DNA from: Martinezella rhizogenes
GTDB taxonomy: Bacteria; Pseudomonadota; Alphaproteobacteria; Rhizobiales; Rhizobiaceae
Direction: 5' to 3'
Length of the DNA: 64,000 nt
Assembly (NCBI RefSeq): GCF_007002745.1
Contig: NZ_SGNY01000008.1
Location: 186,001-250,000 of the forward strand
In this document: in pieces, positions 1-9,071 of the stretch
How the letters are laid out: every line of letters begins with the position of its first letter
How positions within the stretch are numbered: position 1 is the stretch's first letter
Program-made: the position numbers and the translations under genes
Notes under the pieces: model-generated
Seen by the model: only the letters and a program-made list of their open reading frames with translations
Told to the model about the DNA's origin: nothing
The model's database searches: none

Positions 1-2
1 CG

Positions 3-632
3 CACCAGATCATCGCGGCCTATAAGGAGCGCGGCATCGAGCGTGAGCGCATCCTCATCAAGCTTGCCTCCACCTGGGAAGGCATCAAGGCAGCCGAGGT
101 TCTCCAGTCCGAAGGCATCGATTGCAACCTGACGCTGCTGTTCTCGCAGGCTCAGGCAATTGCCTGCGCCGAAGCCGAGGTCTTCCTCATTTCGCCCTTC
201 GTCGGCCGTATCCTCGACTGGTACAAGAAGTCGACCGGTGAGAACTACACCGCCGAGACCGATCCGGGCGTTGTTTCGGTGCGCAGCATCTACAACTACT
301 ACAAGGCCAATGGCATCAGCACCGTCGTCATGGGCGCGTCGTTCCGCAACGTCGGCGAAATCGAAGCGCTTGCCGGTTGCGATCGCCTGACGATCAGCCC
401 GGCGCTCCTGGAAGAGCTGGACAAGGACAGCGGCAAGCTGGAGCGCAAGCTCTCGCCGGACAATGCCAAGCCAGAGCCGCTGAAGTCGCTCGATGAAAAG
501 GCATTCCGCTGGGCAATGAACGAAGACGCAATGGCAACCGAGAAGCTCTCGGAAGGCATCCGCCTGTTCGCCAAGGATCTGGTGACGCTGCGCGAAATGG
601 TCCGCAAGGAACTGACGCTGGCTGCGGCCTGA
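3..632 (+). CDS. tal: Transaldolase, 3' part (cut by window edge)
   Basis: Transaldolase of the non-oxidative pentose phosphate pathway, moving a dihydroxyacetone unit between sugar phosphates in the cytosol. The window opens inside the gene; 209 residues remain, against about 317-320 for the TalB type, so roughly the first third is missing. The Schiff-base lysine segment ILIKLASTW is visible with its lysine at local residue 20, followed by the conserved CNLTLLFS and [16 protein letters not shown] blocks. The gene ends in TGA directly before a hairpin terminator. The family assignment is firm; which paralogue it is cannot be told. Confidence 0.95.
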   Translation, partial: HQIIAAYKERGIERERILIKLASTWEGIKAAEVLQSEGIDCNLTLLFSQAQAIACAEAEVFLISPFVGRILDWYKKSTGENYTAETDPGVVSVRSIYNYYKANGISTVVMGASFRNVGEIEALAGCDRLTISPALLEELDKDSGKLERKLSPDNAKPEPLKSLDEKAFRWAMNEDAMATEKLSEGIRLFAKDLVTLREMVRKELTLAAA

Positions 633-641
633 TAAAAAAAA

Positions 642-668
642 GGGGAACAATCCACGTTCCCCTTGCGT
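642..668 (+). terminator. Terminator after transaldolase
   Basis: Inverted repeat GGGGAAC / GTTCCCC with a 7-base loop, preceded by a run of A and followed by TTGCGTTT. It starts 10 bases after the stop codon. Confidence 0.7.
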
Positions 669-695
669 TTACACAGCATAAATCTCCAGTCACTC

Positions 696-731
696 AAAAC
701 GCGATCGGGCCCCTGCCGGTCGCGTTTTTTT
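696..731. terminator. Bidirectional terminator between convergent genes
   Basis: Stem AAACGCGATCGG / CCGGTCGCGTTT (one G-U pair) with a short loop, flanked by A on the left and seven T on the right. It sits between the transaldolase gene and the convergent IclR gene, so it can serve both. Confidence 0.75.
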
Positions 732-738
732 GTTCGCC

Positions 739-1563
739 TTAGTCGGTTCCTTTTCCAGTCGCCACCTCGGAAATGCGCTTTGCCGCATCGCGGATCAGCC
801 CTTCGCAAGCCTCACGCGTGGGCGCCTTGCCACCAAGCGGCGTGATATAGGGGCAGGTGATGACGGCAAGCGCCGTGCCGTCCAACGTCAGCACGGGGGC
901 GGAAATATTGCGCACGCCGGCGGTCTGCAGGCTGTCCATGGATTCGAAACCGTTGCTGCGCACCTGCCGTAACCGCTCCGTGAGATCGGGGGGCACGGTC
1001 TCGCCACTGCCGCGCACCTGTTCGGTGATCATGATCTCGCGCTGCGCTTCGGTCTGGAAGGCGAGCAGCACATGGCCGGAGCCGGTGTGGAACAGGCTCA
1101 TCTGCGCGCCCACCCGCATGGACATGGCCCAATAGGTGGAGGATTCCTGCTGGGCGATGACGACCACGCTGCCGCGGTCATAAACGGCCAGATGGCAGGC
1201 CTGTTCGGCGCTGGCGGAAAAATCACGCATCACCGGCGCAGCGAACGAGACGAGCCGGCGGATTGGCGCGTGGAAATGCGCCAGCCCGAACATTTTCAGC
1301 GTCAGCGAAAAACGGTCGCCCTCAAGCCGCTGCACGTAACCCCGGCGCACCAGCCGGTCCAGCATGCGGTAAAGCTCGTTCGGGCTCTTGCCGACAGCCT
1401 TGGCGATCTCGATCTGCGTCAGCCCGCCATCGGTGCGGGCCAGAAGCTCGAGAATGTCCAGGCCCTTGTCGAGGGCGGGGGCGCGGTATCTTTCGCTGTC
1501 GTCTTCTGTCATCTGGCCTCGATGCGTTTTGCGCGGTTGCGGCGCAAGTTTGCTTGACGCCAT
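739..1563 (-). CDS. IclR family transcriptional regulator
   Basis: DNA-binding regulator of about 274 residues. The N-terminal winged helix-turn-helix is clear (LTQIEIAKAVGKSPNELYR, then RRGYVQRLEGDRFSLT), followed by an IclR effector-binding domain (HTGSGHVLLAF, GFESMDSLQTAGVRNISAP). I chose the ATG at 1563 (MASSKLAPQ); upstream in-frame codons have no ribosome site, and an ATG at 1512 is also possible. It is divergent from the short-chain dehydrogenase at 1667 and probably controls it. IclR proteins often sense small aromatic or sugar-acid metabolites, but the ligand here is unknown. Confidence 0.88.
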   Translation of the reverse strand: MASSKLAPQPRKTHRGQMTEDDSERYRAPALDKGLDILELLARTDGGLTQIEIAKAVGKSPNELYRMLDRLVRRGYVQRLEGDRFSLTLKMFGLAHFHAPIRRLVSFAAPVMRDFSASAEQACHLAVYDRGSVVVIAQQESSTYWAMSMRVGAQMSLFHTGSGHVLLAFQTEAQREIMITEQVRGSGETVPPDLTERLRQVRSNGFESMDSLQTAGVRNISAPVLTLDGTALAVITCPYITPLGGKAPTREACEGLIRDAAKRISEVATGKGTD

Positions 1564-1601
1564 ATGAATACCGCGTTTACATATGAATTGTCGATCCATA
1601 T
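1561..1601. promoter_or_regulatory. Direct repeats CATATGAAT, candidate IclR operator
   Basis: CATATGAAT occurs at 1561-1569 and again at 1580-1588, 19 bases apart, with a further CCATAT at 1595. They lie in the divergent space between the regulator and the dehydrogenase and overlap the proposed ATG of the regulator, which suggests autoregulation or that the regulator starts further in. Confidence 0.4.
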
Positions 1602-1666
1602 TTGAGATCACTGAAATTCAGCGGCCTGAACCCGGTGGGCGGGCGCGCTATAGCGGGAGGCTATTC

Positions 1667-2398
1667 ATGGTGCAGGATTTTAACGGCCGGACAGTGGTGA
1701 TCACCGCCGCCGGCCAGGGTATCGGCCGGGCGACGGCGGAGCGGTTCATCTCGCTTGGCGCGCGCGTCATCGCCACCGATATCAACGAACAGGCGCTTTC
1801 CACCCTGAAGGGTGCGGAAACGCGGGTTCTGAACGTGCTGGATGGCGAAGGCGTCAAGGATTTCGCCGCCGAGATCGGCCATGCCGACGTGCTGTTCAAC
1901 TGCGCCGGTTTCGTGCATTCCGGCACCATTCTCGATTGCGAGGAAAAGGACTGGGATTTCTCCTTTGATCTCAATGCCAAGGCCATGTATCGCACCTGCC
2001 GCGCCTTCCTGCCCGGCATGCTGGAAAAGGGCAAGGGCGCGATCGTCAACATGTCCTCGGTTGCATCAAGCGTGAAGGGCGTGCCGAACCGCTTCGCTTA
2101 TACCGCATCCAAAGCGGCCGTCGTGGGTCTGACGAAGGCCATCGCCGCCGATTTTGTCACCAAGGGTATCCGCTGCAACGCCATCTGCCCCGGCACGGTC
2201 GACAGCCCGTCCTTGCATGACCGCCTGCGCGCCACTGGCAATTACGAACAGGCACTCGCGGATTTCATTGCCCGCCAGCCAATGGGTCGCATCGCGACGC
2301 CGGAAGAAATCGCCGCGCTCGTCACTTACCTTGCTTCGGATGAGGCAGGCTTCACCACCGGCCAGATCCATGTGATCGACGGCGGCTGGACGGGCTGA
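1667..2398 (+). CDS. SDR family NAD(P)-dependent oxidoreductase
   Basis: Classical short-chain dehydrogenase/reductase of 243 residues. The Rossmann glycine motif is TAAGQGIG near residue 12, NCAG near residue 80, the catalytic serine in NMSSVASS and the YxxxK pair in YTASK (Tyr near 145). Start ATG at 1667 follows GCGGGAGG at a good distance. It most resembles the DHRS6/BDH2 and 2-keto-3-deoxy-L-fuconate dehydrogenase branch, so the substrate may be a hydroxy acid or deoxy sugar acid; that is inference. It stands alone, divergent from the IclR gene, and ends at a strong terminator. Confidence 0.9.
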   Translation: MVQDFNGRTVVITAAGQGIGRATAERFISLGARVIATDINEQALSTLKGAETRVLNVLDGEGVKDFAAEIGHADVLFNCAGFVHSGTILDCEEKDWDFSFDLNAKAMYRTCRAFLPGMLEKGKGAIVNMSSVASSVKGVPNRFAYTASKAAVVGLTKAIAADFVTKGIRCNAICPGTVDSPSLHDRLRATGNYEQALADFIARQPMGRIATPEEIAALVTYLASDEAGFTTGQIHVIDGGWTG

Positions 2399-2420
2399 GC
2401 TTTTTAAAAGAAAAGAGAAG

Positions 2421-2455
2421 AGGCGACCGGCGTAAAAGCCGGTCGCCTTTTTTCA
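2421..2455. terminator. Strong bidirectional terminator
   Basis: Perfect stem AGGCGACCGGC / GCCGGTCGCCT around TAAAA-type loop, with six T to the right and an A-rich stretch to the left. It separates the dehydrogenase from the convergent DUF1328 gene. Confidence 0.85.
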
Positions 2456-2456
2456 T

Positions 2457-2630
2457 TCAGACGACGGCGCTTCCGGCCATCAGTGCAAGCACGAGGAAGA
2501 CCAGGAAGATCACCACGGCGATGAAGAACAGAATTCGGGCCACGCCCGCCGCCGCTGCCGAAATGCCGGTAAAGCCGAATACGCCCGCGATCAAAGAGAT
2601 AACAAAGAAAATAAGAGCCCATTTCAGCAT
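2457..2630 (-). CDS. DUF1328 (YtjA-type) small membrane protein
   Basis: A 57-codon gene encoding a two-segment membrane peptide. It starts [16 protein letters not shown], continues with the family's [17 protein letters not shown] core and ends [12 protein letters not shown]. The first hydrophobic helix spans about residues 3-20 and the second about 32-53, joined by the small Ala-rich turn. A ribosome site AGGGGA precedes the ATG at 2630. DUF1328 proteins are common, often stress-induced inner-membrane peptides of unknown role. The gene lies between two terminators, so it is probably transcribed alone. Confidence 0.85.
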   Translation of the reverse strand: MLKWALIFFVISLIAGVFGFTGISAAAAGVARILFFIAVVIFLVFLVLALMAGSAVV

Positions 2631-2650
2631 GGAGCTTCCCCTTTCGCTTA

Positions 2651-2691
2651 ATTTTCAAGAGTCTGCCGCCTCGCGGCGGACTCTCGAAAAT
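2651..2691 (-). terminator. Hairpin after the sit operon
   Basis: Long imperfect inverted repeat, ATTTTC-AGAGTC-GCCGC against GCGGC-GACTCT-GAAAAT, lying 48 bases past the sitD stop. It has no clear T-run on the minus strand, so termination strength is uncertain. Confidence 0.5.
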
Positions 2692-2739
2692 GACGCGCAA
2701 AAGGCGAAAATGTTCCATGCGCCCGCAAAAATCGTTGTT

Positions 2740-3594
2740 TTAAATCCCTTTTTCAGCCGCTGCGTCAATTCGGCGGGCTTTCCAGGTGGTGCGGATGAAG
2801 GTTGCGACGAAGGCGATGCTCATGAACAGCACTATGGTAGGGGCCGGCGCACTGTCGATCAGGAAGCTCAGCCATATGCCTGACAGTGACGAGATGACCG
2901 CCACCATGATGGCGACGACAAGCATGGCGGAAAAGCGCCGTGTCAGCAGGAAGGCGATTGCGCCCGGCGTGACCAGCATGGCGACCGAGAGGATGATGCC
3001 CACGGCTTTCAGCGCGCCGACCACGGTGAGCGACAGAACCATCAGCAGACCGTAGTGCAGAATACGCACCGGCAGACCGATTGCCTTGGCATGTTGCGGA
3101 TCGAAAGCATTCACCAGCAGATCCTTGCGCAGCAGCCCGAGGAACAACGTGGCGAAAAGCGCGATCAGACCGGTCTCCAGCATGTCTGACGGGGCAATGC
3201 CCAGCATGTCGCCGAAGAGGATGTGATCGAGGTGCATATCGCTCTGCACCTTCACGTAAAGCACCAGCCCCAGCCCGAACATGCCGGAAAAGACGATGCC
3301 GAGCACCGTATCTTCCTTGATGCGGCTGTTTTCCTTGATGAAACCGGTGCCGAGCGCGCAGATCATGCCGGCGATGAAGGCGCCGATCGAAAGCGGAATG
3401 CTGACGATATAGGCGATCACCACGCCCGGCAGCACGGCGTGGGAAACCGCATCCCCCATCAGCGACCAGCCCTTCAGCACCAAAAGACAGGAGAGCATCG
3501 CCATCGGCACCGCGATCATCAGGGTGATCACGAAGGCATATTGCATGAAGGGCAGTTGAAACGGCAGGATGGCGAGTTCGAGATATTCGCTCAT
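2740..3594 (-). CDS. sitD: Manganese/iron ABC transporter permease SitD
   Basis: Inner-membrane permease (284 residues) of a cluster A metal-ion ABC importer, the ABC-3 family. It has about eight hydrophobic segments, the coupling-loop motif SLMGDAVSHAVLPGVV near residue 45 and the family motif GIILSVAMLVTPGAIAFLL near residue 200. It overlaps the sitC stop by four bases (ATGA), so translation is coupled, and it is the last gene of sitABCD. In rhizobia this system mainly imports Mn(II). SitC and SitD would form the membrane heterodimer. Confidence 0.92.
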   Translation of the reverse strand: MSEYLELAILPFQLPFMQYAFVITLMIAVPMAMLSCLLVLKGWSLMGDAVSHAVLPGVVIAYIVSIPLSIGAFIAGMICALGTGFIKENSRIKEDTVLGIVFSGMFGLGLVLYVKVQSDMHLDHILFGDMLGIAPSDMLETGLIALFATLFLGLLRKDLLVNAFDPQHAKAIGLPVRILHYGLLMVLSLTVVGALKAVGIILSVAMLVTPGAIAFLLTRRFSAMLVVAIMVAVISSLSGIWLSFLIDSAPAPTIVLFMSIAFVATFIRTTWKARRIDAAAEKGI

Positions 3595-4451
3595 GGCGTT
3601 TCCCCCAGTGCCTTGCGGGCCTTGGCTCTGGAGGCGAGCAGGCCATGTTTGGGCGCAAATATAAAGGCGGTCAGGAAGATCGCGGTTTGCAGCACAACGA
3701 TGACGCCGCCGGTGGCGCCATCGAGGAAATAGCTGAGATAGGCGCCGACGAAGCTGGTGGCAGCGCCGATGATGAGGCTCATCAGGATCAGCCGCTCGAA
3801 ACGGTCGGTCAGGAGATAGGCGGTGGCGCCGGGCGTCACCACCATGGCGACAACAAGAAAAGCCCCAACCGTCTGCAGTGCGGCCACCGTGGAGGCGGCG
3901 AGCAGGGTGAAGAAGATCACCTTCAGCACTTCCGGTTTCAGCCCCACGGTGCGGGCATGGTTCTCATCGAAAAACACCACCATGAAGTCGCGCCATTTTA
4001 ATGCCAGAACCAAAAGGCTGATGCCGCCGATCAGCGCCAGCTGGATGGTGTCTTCGGTGGTGATTGCCAGGATATTGCCAAGCACGATGGTCTGGATATT
4101 GATCGAGGTCGGCGACAGCGAGACCATGAACAGCCCCAGCCCGAAAAACGAGGTGAAGATCAGCCCGATGATCGCGTCTTCCTTGAGCCTGGTCTTCTGG
4201 TTCAGGAACAGCATGGAGCCGGCGGCAAGCCCACCGGAGAGAAAGGCCCCGAGGGAAAAGGGCAGGCCAAGCATATAGGCGCCGGCAACGCCCGGAACGA
4301 TGGCATGGGAGAGAGCATCGCCGATCAGCGACCAGCCCTTCAGCATCAGATAGGCAGAGAGAAAACCGCAGACGCCGCCGACCAGCGCGCTGACCCAGAT
4401 GGCGTTCAGCATGTAGCCATAGGTGAAGGGCTCAAGAAGGCTGTTTATCAT
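3591..4451 (-). CDS. sitC: Manganese/iron ABC transporter permease SitC
   Basis: Second ABC-3 family permease of the sit system, 286 residues from the ATG at 4451 ([15 protein letters not shown]). It carries the partner coupling motif [16 protein letters not shown] and [21 protein letters not shown] longer reading frame to 4496 would add a charged, non-conserved tail inside sitB, so the later start was chosen; it overlaps the end of sitB by 20 bases. Translation with sitD is coupled by an ATGA overlap. Confidence 0.92.
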   Translation of the reverse strand: MINSLLEPFTYGYMLNAIWVSALVGGVCGFLSAYLMLKGWSLIGDALSHAIVPGVAGAYMLGLPFSLGAFLSGGLAAGSMLFLNQKTRLKEDAIIGLIFTSFFGLGLFMVSLSPTSINIQTIVLGNILAITTEDTIQLALIGGISLLVLALKWRDFMVVFFDENHARTVGLKPEVLKVIFFTLLAASTVAALQTVGAFLVVAMVVTPGATAYLLTDRFERLILMSLIIGAATSFVGAYLSYFLDGATGGVIVVLQTAIFLTAFIFAPKHGLLASRAKARKALGETP

Positions 4452-5340
4452 CGACTTTTTCTTTCGGAGCCACGGGATCGTGTCCGTTCTGGCCATTCTT
4501 GCCGTAAATCACGAAGGGCCGTTCGTCATCGGTGATGACCTTTACCCGGCGTGGATCGGCATCGTCATGCAGGTCGGCCCCGCCAAGGATGAAGTGGCGC
4601 AGGCTGCCGCCGAAGGCTTTTTGCAGGTTCTCCTCGGTAAAGGTATCCTCTGTCCTGCCTGACGCCAGAACCGTGCCCTTGACGAAGACGGCGCGATCAC
4701 AGAATTCCGGCACGCTGCCGAGATTGTGGGTGGAGACCAGCATGACGCGGCCTTCGTCGCGCAGCGCTTTCAGAAGTGCGACGATCTGTTCTTCCGTCGT
4801 CACGTCGACGCCGGTAAAAGGTTCGTCGAGCAGGATGACCTGGCCTTCCTGCGCCAGTGCGCGGGCCAGAAACACCCGCTTCTTCTGCCCGCCGGAGAGC
4901 TCGCCGATCTGCCTTTTGCGATAATCGAGCATGTTGACGCGTTTCAGCGCTTCTTCCACCATCTGGTGATCGCGTTTGGACGGGATGCGCAGGAAGTTCA
5001 TGTGGCCATAACGGCCCATCATCACCACATCCTCCACCAGCACCGGAAAGCTCCAGTCCACCTCCTCGGCCTGCGGCACATAGGCAACGAGGTTTTTCCG
5101 GAGCGCTTCCTTCACCGGCAGGTCGAAGATCGAGACGGAACCGGCGGCCAGCGGCACGAAACCCATGATCGCCTTGAAAATCGTGGACTTGCCGGCGCCA
5201 TTGACGCCGACAAGTGCAGTTATCGTTCCGCGGGGGATGGAAAAGCTGGCATTTCTTAATGCGGTGTGGCCATTGCGATAGGTCACTGTCGCATTTTGAA
5301 CCGTAAGGCCGCCGGCTATTTTTTTACCGCCCATCCTCAT
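4432..5340 (-). CDS. sitB: Manganese/iron ABC transporter ATP-binding protein SitB
   Basis: ATPase subunit (302 residues) of the sit metal importer. Walker A is GVNGAGKST near residue 47, the signature is [15 protein letters not shown], Walker B is [12 protein letters not shown], and the switch histidine is in MLVSTHNLG. The start at 5340 ([11 protein letters not shown]) overlaps the sitA stop as ATGA. The C-terminal tail after about residue 250 is longer than in many ABC ATPases and contains [10 protein letters not shown], a charged stretch of no known function. Confidence 0.93.
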   Translation of the reverse strand: MRMGGKKIAGGLTVQNATVTYRNGHTALRNASFSIPRGTITALVGVNGAGKSTIFKAIMGFVPLAAGSVSIFDLPVKEALRKNLVAYVPQAEEVDWSFPVLVEDVVMMGRYGHMNFLRIPSKRDHQMVEEALKRVNMLDYRKRQIGELSGGQKKRVFLARALAQEGQVILLDEPFTGVDVTTEEQIVALLKALRDEGRVMLVSTHNLGSVPEFCDRAVFVKGTVLASGRTEDTFTEENLQKAFGGSLRHFILGGADLHDDADPRRVKVITDDERPFVIYGKNGQNGHDPVAPKEKVDDKQPS

Positions 5341-6227
5341 GATGACAGGCCTTTTGCGATGGTCTCGCTCGTCACCCGCAGCAGATCGAGATAGGTCGGA
5401 ACCGGGCCGTCCGCTTCGCTCAGCGAATCCACGTAGAGTATGCCGCCATAGGTTGCGCCGGTTTCCTTGGCCACCTGTTCGGCTGGATCGGCGGAAACCG
5501 TGCTTTCGCTGAAGATGACCTGGATATTGTGCTCGCGCATGGCGTCGATTACGCCGCGGACCTGCTGCGGTGTGCCCTGGCTGTCGGCATTGACCGGCCA
5601 CAGGAACAGTTCCTTCAGCCCGAAATCGCGGGCGAGATAGGAGAAGGCACCTTCACTCGTTACCAACCAGCGCTTGTTTTCCGGCAGAACGGAAAGCGTA
5701 TCACGAATGGGCTGGACGGTGGCCTTGATCTTGTCCGAATAGGCCTTGGCATTGGCGGCATAGACATCGGCATGGGCAGGGTCGATCTCGGCAAGGCCCT
5801 TGCGGATATTTTCCACATAGATCAATGCGTTATCGGGGGACATCCAGGCGTGTGGATTGGGTTTTCCCTGATACGCGCCGCCGCTGATCGCCATGGGTTC
5901 CACACCCTCGCTCACCGTCACGCTCGGCACGCCGGAGAGGTTGGCCAGGAATTTTTCAAACCACAATTCCAGATTGAGGCCATTGCGCAGCACCAGATCG
6001 GCCTTGCGGGCTTTGAGGATGTCGCGCGGGGTTGGCTGGTAGTTGTGAATTTCAGCGCCCGGCTTGGTAATGCTTTCCACTTCGGCGGCATCCCCCGCCA
6101 CGTTGCGGGCCATGTCGGCGATGATGGTGAAGGTCGTCACGACCTTCGGTTTTTCCTGCGCCACCGCGGCTGCGGGGAGAAAAAGTGAAAAAGCAAAAAG
6201 AGCATGCCGGATTTTCTGGAAGTTCAC
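5337..6227 (-). CDS. sitA: Manganese/iron-binding periplasmic protein SitA
   Basis: Cluster A-I metal-binding protein that captures Mn(II)/Fe(II) in the periplasm. The four expected metal ligands are recognisable: His in AEIHNYQPT, His in NPHAWMSPD, Glu in TSEGAFSYL and Asp in [11 protein letters not shown] signal peptide ends AAAVAQ|E. I propose the GTG at 6227 ([13 protein letters not shown]), which starts directly at the signal peptide; the ATG at 6269 would place a TTGACA promoter element 19 bases upstream and a Mur-like operator inside the gene. It is first in sitABCD. Confidence 0.9.
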   Translation of the reverse strand: MNFQKIRHALFAFSLFLPAAAVAQEKPKVVTTFTIIADMARNVAGDAAEVESITKPGAEIHNYQPTPRDILKARKADLVLRNGLNLELWFEKFLANLSGVPSVTVSEGVEPMAISGGAYQGKPNPHAWMSPDNALIYVENIRKGLAEIDPAHADVYAANAKAYSDKIKATVQPIRDTLSVLPENKRWLVTSEGAFSYLARDFGLKELFLWPVNADSQGTPQQVRGVIDAMREHNIQVIFSESTVSADPAEQVAKETGATYGGILYVDSLSEADGPVPTYLDLLRVTSETIAKGLSS

Positions 6228-6246
6228 GTCTGTCACCGAATGTTTG

Positions 6247-6315
6247 TTGCGATTAATTCGCAATACCATCTGTTATAAAATCACGCTTGTCAACGCTATT
6301 GCAAATCATTCGCAA
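6247..6315 (-). promoter_or_regulatory. sit promoter with two Mur/Fur-like palindromes
   Basis: Two 17-base sites share arms TTGC(G/A)A and TCGCAA around five or more central bases: TTGCGATTAATTCGCAA at 6247-6263 and TTGCAAATCATTCGCAA at 6299-6315. A TTGACA -35-like element on the minus strand lies at 6288-6293 between them. In rhizobia the Fur homologue Mur represses sit in response to manganese through sites of this kind; the link here is by motif and position. Confidence 0.65.
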
Positions 6316-6513
6316 TTTAGCGGCATTTGAAAATGTCTGAAAATGGTGCGTTTTTGCCGGAGTTGCGCCGGGGTGGTTAAACTTTTTTCAATGAGAAAGC
6401 GGCAGTATCGTAAGGCTCGGACAGCGAGGTTGCGAGCTTATCCCGCGTGTGTTCCTCATCATCAGAGCCACGTTTCGGGGTGAGGGCGATAAGGCGGGGT
6501 ACTTGATGTCAGG

Positions 6514-7446
6514 ATGTTGTGGGTGAAAGCTGTATTCGGACGAATGCGGTTTTCGCGCAAACTCGTTGTGATCGTAGGCGGGATCCTGCTTTTGGCGGGT
6601 GCGACCGGTTCTGCTGCCGTGTTCATCGGCAGCGATCGGCTGCTTGGCCCATCCTACGCTTCCACCAACGGGCTTTCCTGCGACGCAGTCCAGACGGTCA
6701 ATATCCGCAAGAACGGTTCCTTATGGGTGCGCAAATTCATCCGCACCGCAGGCGGCGATGGCACGGAGCGGTTGAAGACCGCGCTCCGCGTCGCCAAAGC
6801 GGTTTACGACAAACAGAAGCCCGATCTGGTGCAGGTTTCGGTGCTCGACAGGAATGGCCCGCAATTGCGCTCGGAAATGCGCGGCCGGGCCATTGCCGCA
6901 CAGGTCGTCTTCATTCCTGATCCTACCAAGATTCCGCAGGGCGCCGATGCCCAGCGTTATTCCGCTTTTTATTATGATGGCGCGGCCAATGGCAGCGGCC
7001 AGTTTTATGGGCTGCGTATTGATCTGCCGCTTGAGGACGCCGAAACCATGGCCGCGAGCCTGAGCGATACCGCCGATTGCGCGACGCCAGCTTCGGATGC
7101 CGGTTCGGAAGGCCATGAAGGCAAGGCTGCGAAAGGCGCGGCCGGACATGGCGAAGCCAAGGATGAGGGCGGCGGCCATGGCGCAGCACCCGCGGAGGCG
7201 GATGAAGGCGGGGCCGGTGCGGAAGCGCATGGAGAGCAGCCGTCTCCCGAAGCACGGGGTGAACCCGGTTCCGATGAATTGCTGACTTCGACACCGGAAG
7301 CCGATGACGGCAGCATCTTCAGCCTGACCTATCTGAAATCGCTGATTTTCGGAAAAGGCTCAACGACCGCGCAGGCGGCGGAGGAAAAACCGGCGACTGA
7401 GACTGCGCCGGCTGAGCAGCCGGCTGCGGGTAAGGCCGGGCATTAA
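6514..7446 (+). CDS. Hypothetical membrane-anchored protein with acidic Ala/His-rich tail
   Basis: Not a family I recognise. The 310-residue product has one hydrophobic segment near the N terminus (about residues 17-38, LVVIVGGILLLAGATG), predicted to anchor it, then a soluble domain of about 150 residues. That domain includes SLWVRKFIRTAGG, an RVAKAVYDKQKPDLVQVSV stretch and two cysteines (near 56 and 190). After residue 195 the protein becomes low-complexity, with GHEGKAAKGAAGHGEAK-type Gly/Ala/Glu/His repeats, ending in GKAGH. An in-frame ATG at 6544 would remove ten residues. It is transcribed alone and ends at a terminator shared with lysS. Confidence 0.65.
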   Translation: MLWVKAVFGRMRFSRKLVVIVGGILLLAGATGSAAVFIGSDRLLGPSYASTNGLSCDAVQTVNIRKNGSLWVRKFIRTAGGDGTERLKTALRVAKAVYDKQKPDLVQVSVLDRNGPQLRSEMRGRAIAAQVVFIPDPTKIPQGADAQRYSAFYYDGAANGSGQFYGLRIDLPLEDAETMAASLSDTADCATPASDAGSEGHEGKAAKGAAGHGEAKDEGGGHGAAPAEADEGGAGAEAHGEQPSPEARGEPGSDELLTSTPEADDGSIFSLTYLKSLIFGKGSTTAQAAEEKPATETAPAEQPAAGKAGH

Positions 7447-7484
7447 CGGTTGTGCGGAAGTGGGCCGGTCCCGAGCTTGAAGAG

Positions 7485-7516
7485 CGAAGGCGGCCATGCG
7501 GCCGCCTTCGTTTTCG
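7485..7516. terminator. Bidirectional terminator
   Basis: Perfect 11-bp stem CGAAGGCGGCC / GGCCGCCTTCG with a 4-base loop and TTTTCG to the right. It lies between the hypothetical gene and the convergent lysS. Confidence 0.8.
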
Positions 7517-7521
7517 TTCGA

Positions 7522-9021
7522 TCAATCCGCCTTGTTGCGGCGGGCCGGGAAGAGGATGACGTCGCGGATCGACGGGGCGTTGGTGAGCAGCATGATCAGG
7601 CGATCGACGCCGATGCCGAGACCACCGGCGGGCGGCATGCCCTGGTCAATGGCGTCGAGGAATTCCTCGTCCAGCTGCTTGTCCTTTTCGCCGCGGGCAT
7701 GGGCCTGTTCCAGCTGTTCCACCATGCGGCGGCGCTGCTCTTCCGGATCGTTGAGTTCGGAGAAGGCGTTGCCCACTTCCCAGGCGTTGCAATAGCTTTC
7801 GAAACGCTCGACGAGGCGCGGTTCGCCCGGCACTTCCTTGGCGAAGGGCGAAATGTCCTTCGGGAAATGCGTCACATGGCTCGGCTGGATCAGCGTGCCT
7901 TCGACCTTTTCTTCAAAGATAAAGGCAAGGCATTCGCCCCAGGTCCAGTCCTTTTCGACGGGAAAACCGGCGGCCTTGGCCGCAGCGCGGGCTTCTTCGT
8001 CGGTCTTGATGGCAAGGAAGTCGATACCGGTTGCTTCCTTCACCGCGTCAGGCATCGGCACGCGCTTGAACGGGCCCTTGAAGGAAATCGTCTGGCCCTG
8101 GAATTCAACTTCGGTCGTGCCGTGCAGGGTAATCGCCAGCGTCTCGAACAGACGCTCCACGAGACCCATGATGTCCTCGTAATCGGCATAGGCCCAGTAG
8201 CACTCCATCATGGTGAATTCAGGATTGTGCCTTGTGGAAACGCCTTCGTTGCGGAAGTTGCGGTTGATTTCGAAGACCTTGTCGGTCAGGCCCGAAACCA
8301 GCGTGCGCTTCAGGAACAGTTCCGGCGCGATGCGCAGATACATGTCCATCTTCAGCGTGTTGTGGAAGGTCTTGAACGGATCAGCCGTCGCGCCGCCATA
8401 GATGGTCTGCAGCATCGGCGTTTCCACCTCGAGGAAGCCTTCGGCCTCCATGAAGCGGCGGATGCCGGAGAGGATCTTCGAGCGCTGCAGGAAGCGCAAC
8501 TTGGATTCCTCGTTGGAGAGAATGTCCAGATGACGCTTGCGGTAACGCAGCTCGATGTCGGAGACGCCGTGCCACTTCTCGGGCATCGGCAGCAGTGACT
8601 TCGTCAGCATGGTGATTTCTTCGGCATTGATCGTCAGCTCGCCGCGCTTGGTGCGGCGCACCTTGCCGGTGACGCCAATGATGTCGCCGATATCGATCAT
8701 CGGCAAAAGGTTCCGCGCCGCTTCCGGCGTCGTATCCTTGTGGGAGAATATCTGCACCTTGCCGGATGCATCATGGATATCCATGAACATGCCGGAATTG
8801 CGCGAGGAATAAACGCGACCGGCCACCGTCACCGTATCGCCGGTTTCGACGTCGGCTTCGATATCGGCGTATTTTTCCGAAAGCTCCGCATTGCTCATGG
8901 TGCGGTGGAAATGCGCCGGATAGACGTCGCCGATCTGCTCGCGCAGCAGCGCAAGTTTCTGGCGGCGCACTTCTGTCGCGTCGGAGGAGAGGGCGGTGGT
9001 TTCGGTCGTCTTGTCGTTCAT
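7522..9021 (-). CDS. lysS: Lysine--tRNA ligase, class II
   Basis: Class II lysyl-tRNA synthetase of 499 residues. The N-terminal OB-fold anticodon domain (VAGRVYSSRNSGMFMDI) is followed by the catalytic core, with motif 2 in FRNEGVSTRHNPEFTMMECY and motif 3 in GLGIGVDRLIMLL. The ATG at 9021 (MNDKTTETTAL) is chosen; a longer frame reaches into the adjacent palindrome and is an artefact. gltX lies upstream on the same strand, with a 149-bp palindromic element between them, so the two may be co-transcribed through it. Length and motifs are normal. Confidence 0.96.
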   Translation of the reverse strand: MNDKTTETTALSSDATEVRRQKLALLREQIGDVYPAHFHRTMSNAELSEKYADIEADVETGDTVTVAGRVYSSRNSGMFMDIHDASGKVQIFSHKDTTPEAARNLLPMIDIGDIIGVTGKVRRTKRGELTINAEEITMLTKSLLPMPEKWHGVSDIELRYRKRHLDILSNEESKLRFLQRSKILSGIRRFMEAEGFLEVETPMLQTIYGGATADPFKTFHNTLKMDMYLRIAPELFLKRTLVSGLTDKVFEINRNFRNEGVSTRHNPEFTMMECYWAYADYEDIMGLVERLFETLAITLHGTTEVEFQGQTISFKGPFKRVPMPDAVKEATGIDFLAIKTDEEARAAAKAAGFPVEKDWTWGECLAFIFEEKVEGTLIQPSHVTHFPKDISPFAKEVPGEPRLVERFESYCNAWEVGNAFSELNDPEEQRRRMVEQLEQAHARGEKDKQLDEEFLDAIDQGMPPAGGLGIGVDRLIMLLTNAPSIRDVILFPARRNKAD

Positions 9022-9071
9022 GGTGTTGGCCTTTAACGGGCTTGTTCGTTGCGGGTGGCCTTTGTGCGTTG

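Noticed and set aside
4432..5601. Longer sitB frame starting within sitA
   Set aside because: The extra N terminus is an out-of-frame reading of sitA; the ATGA overlap at 5337-5340 gives a normal SitB.
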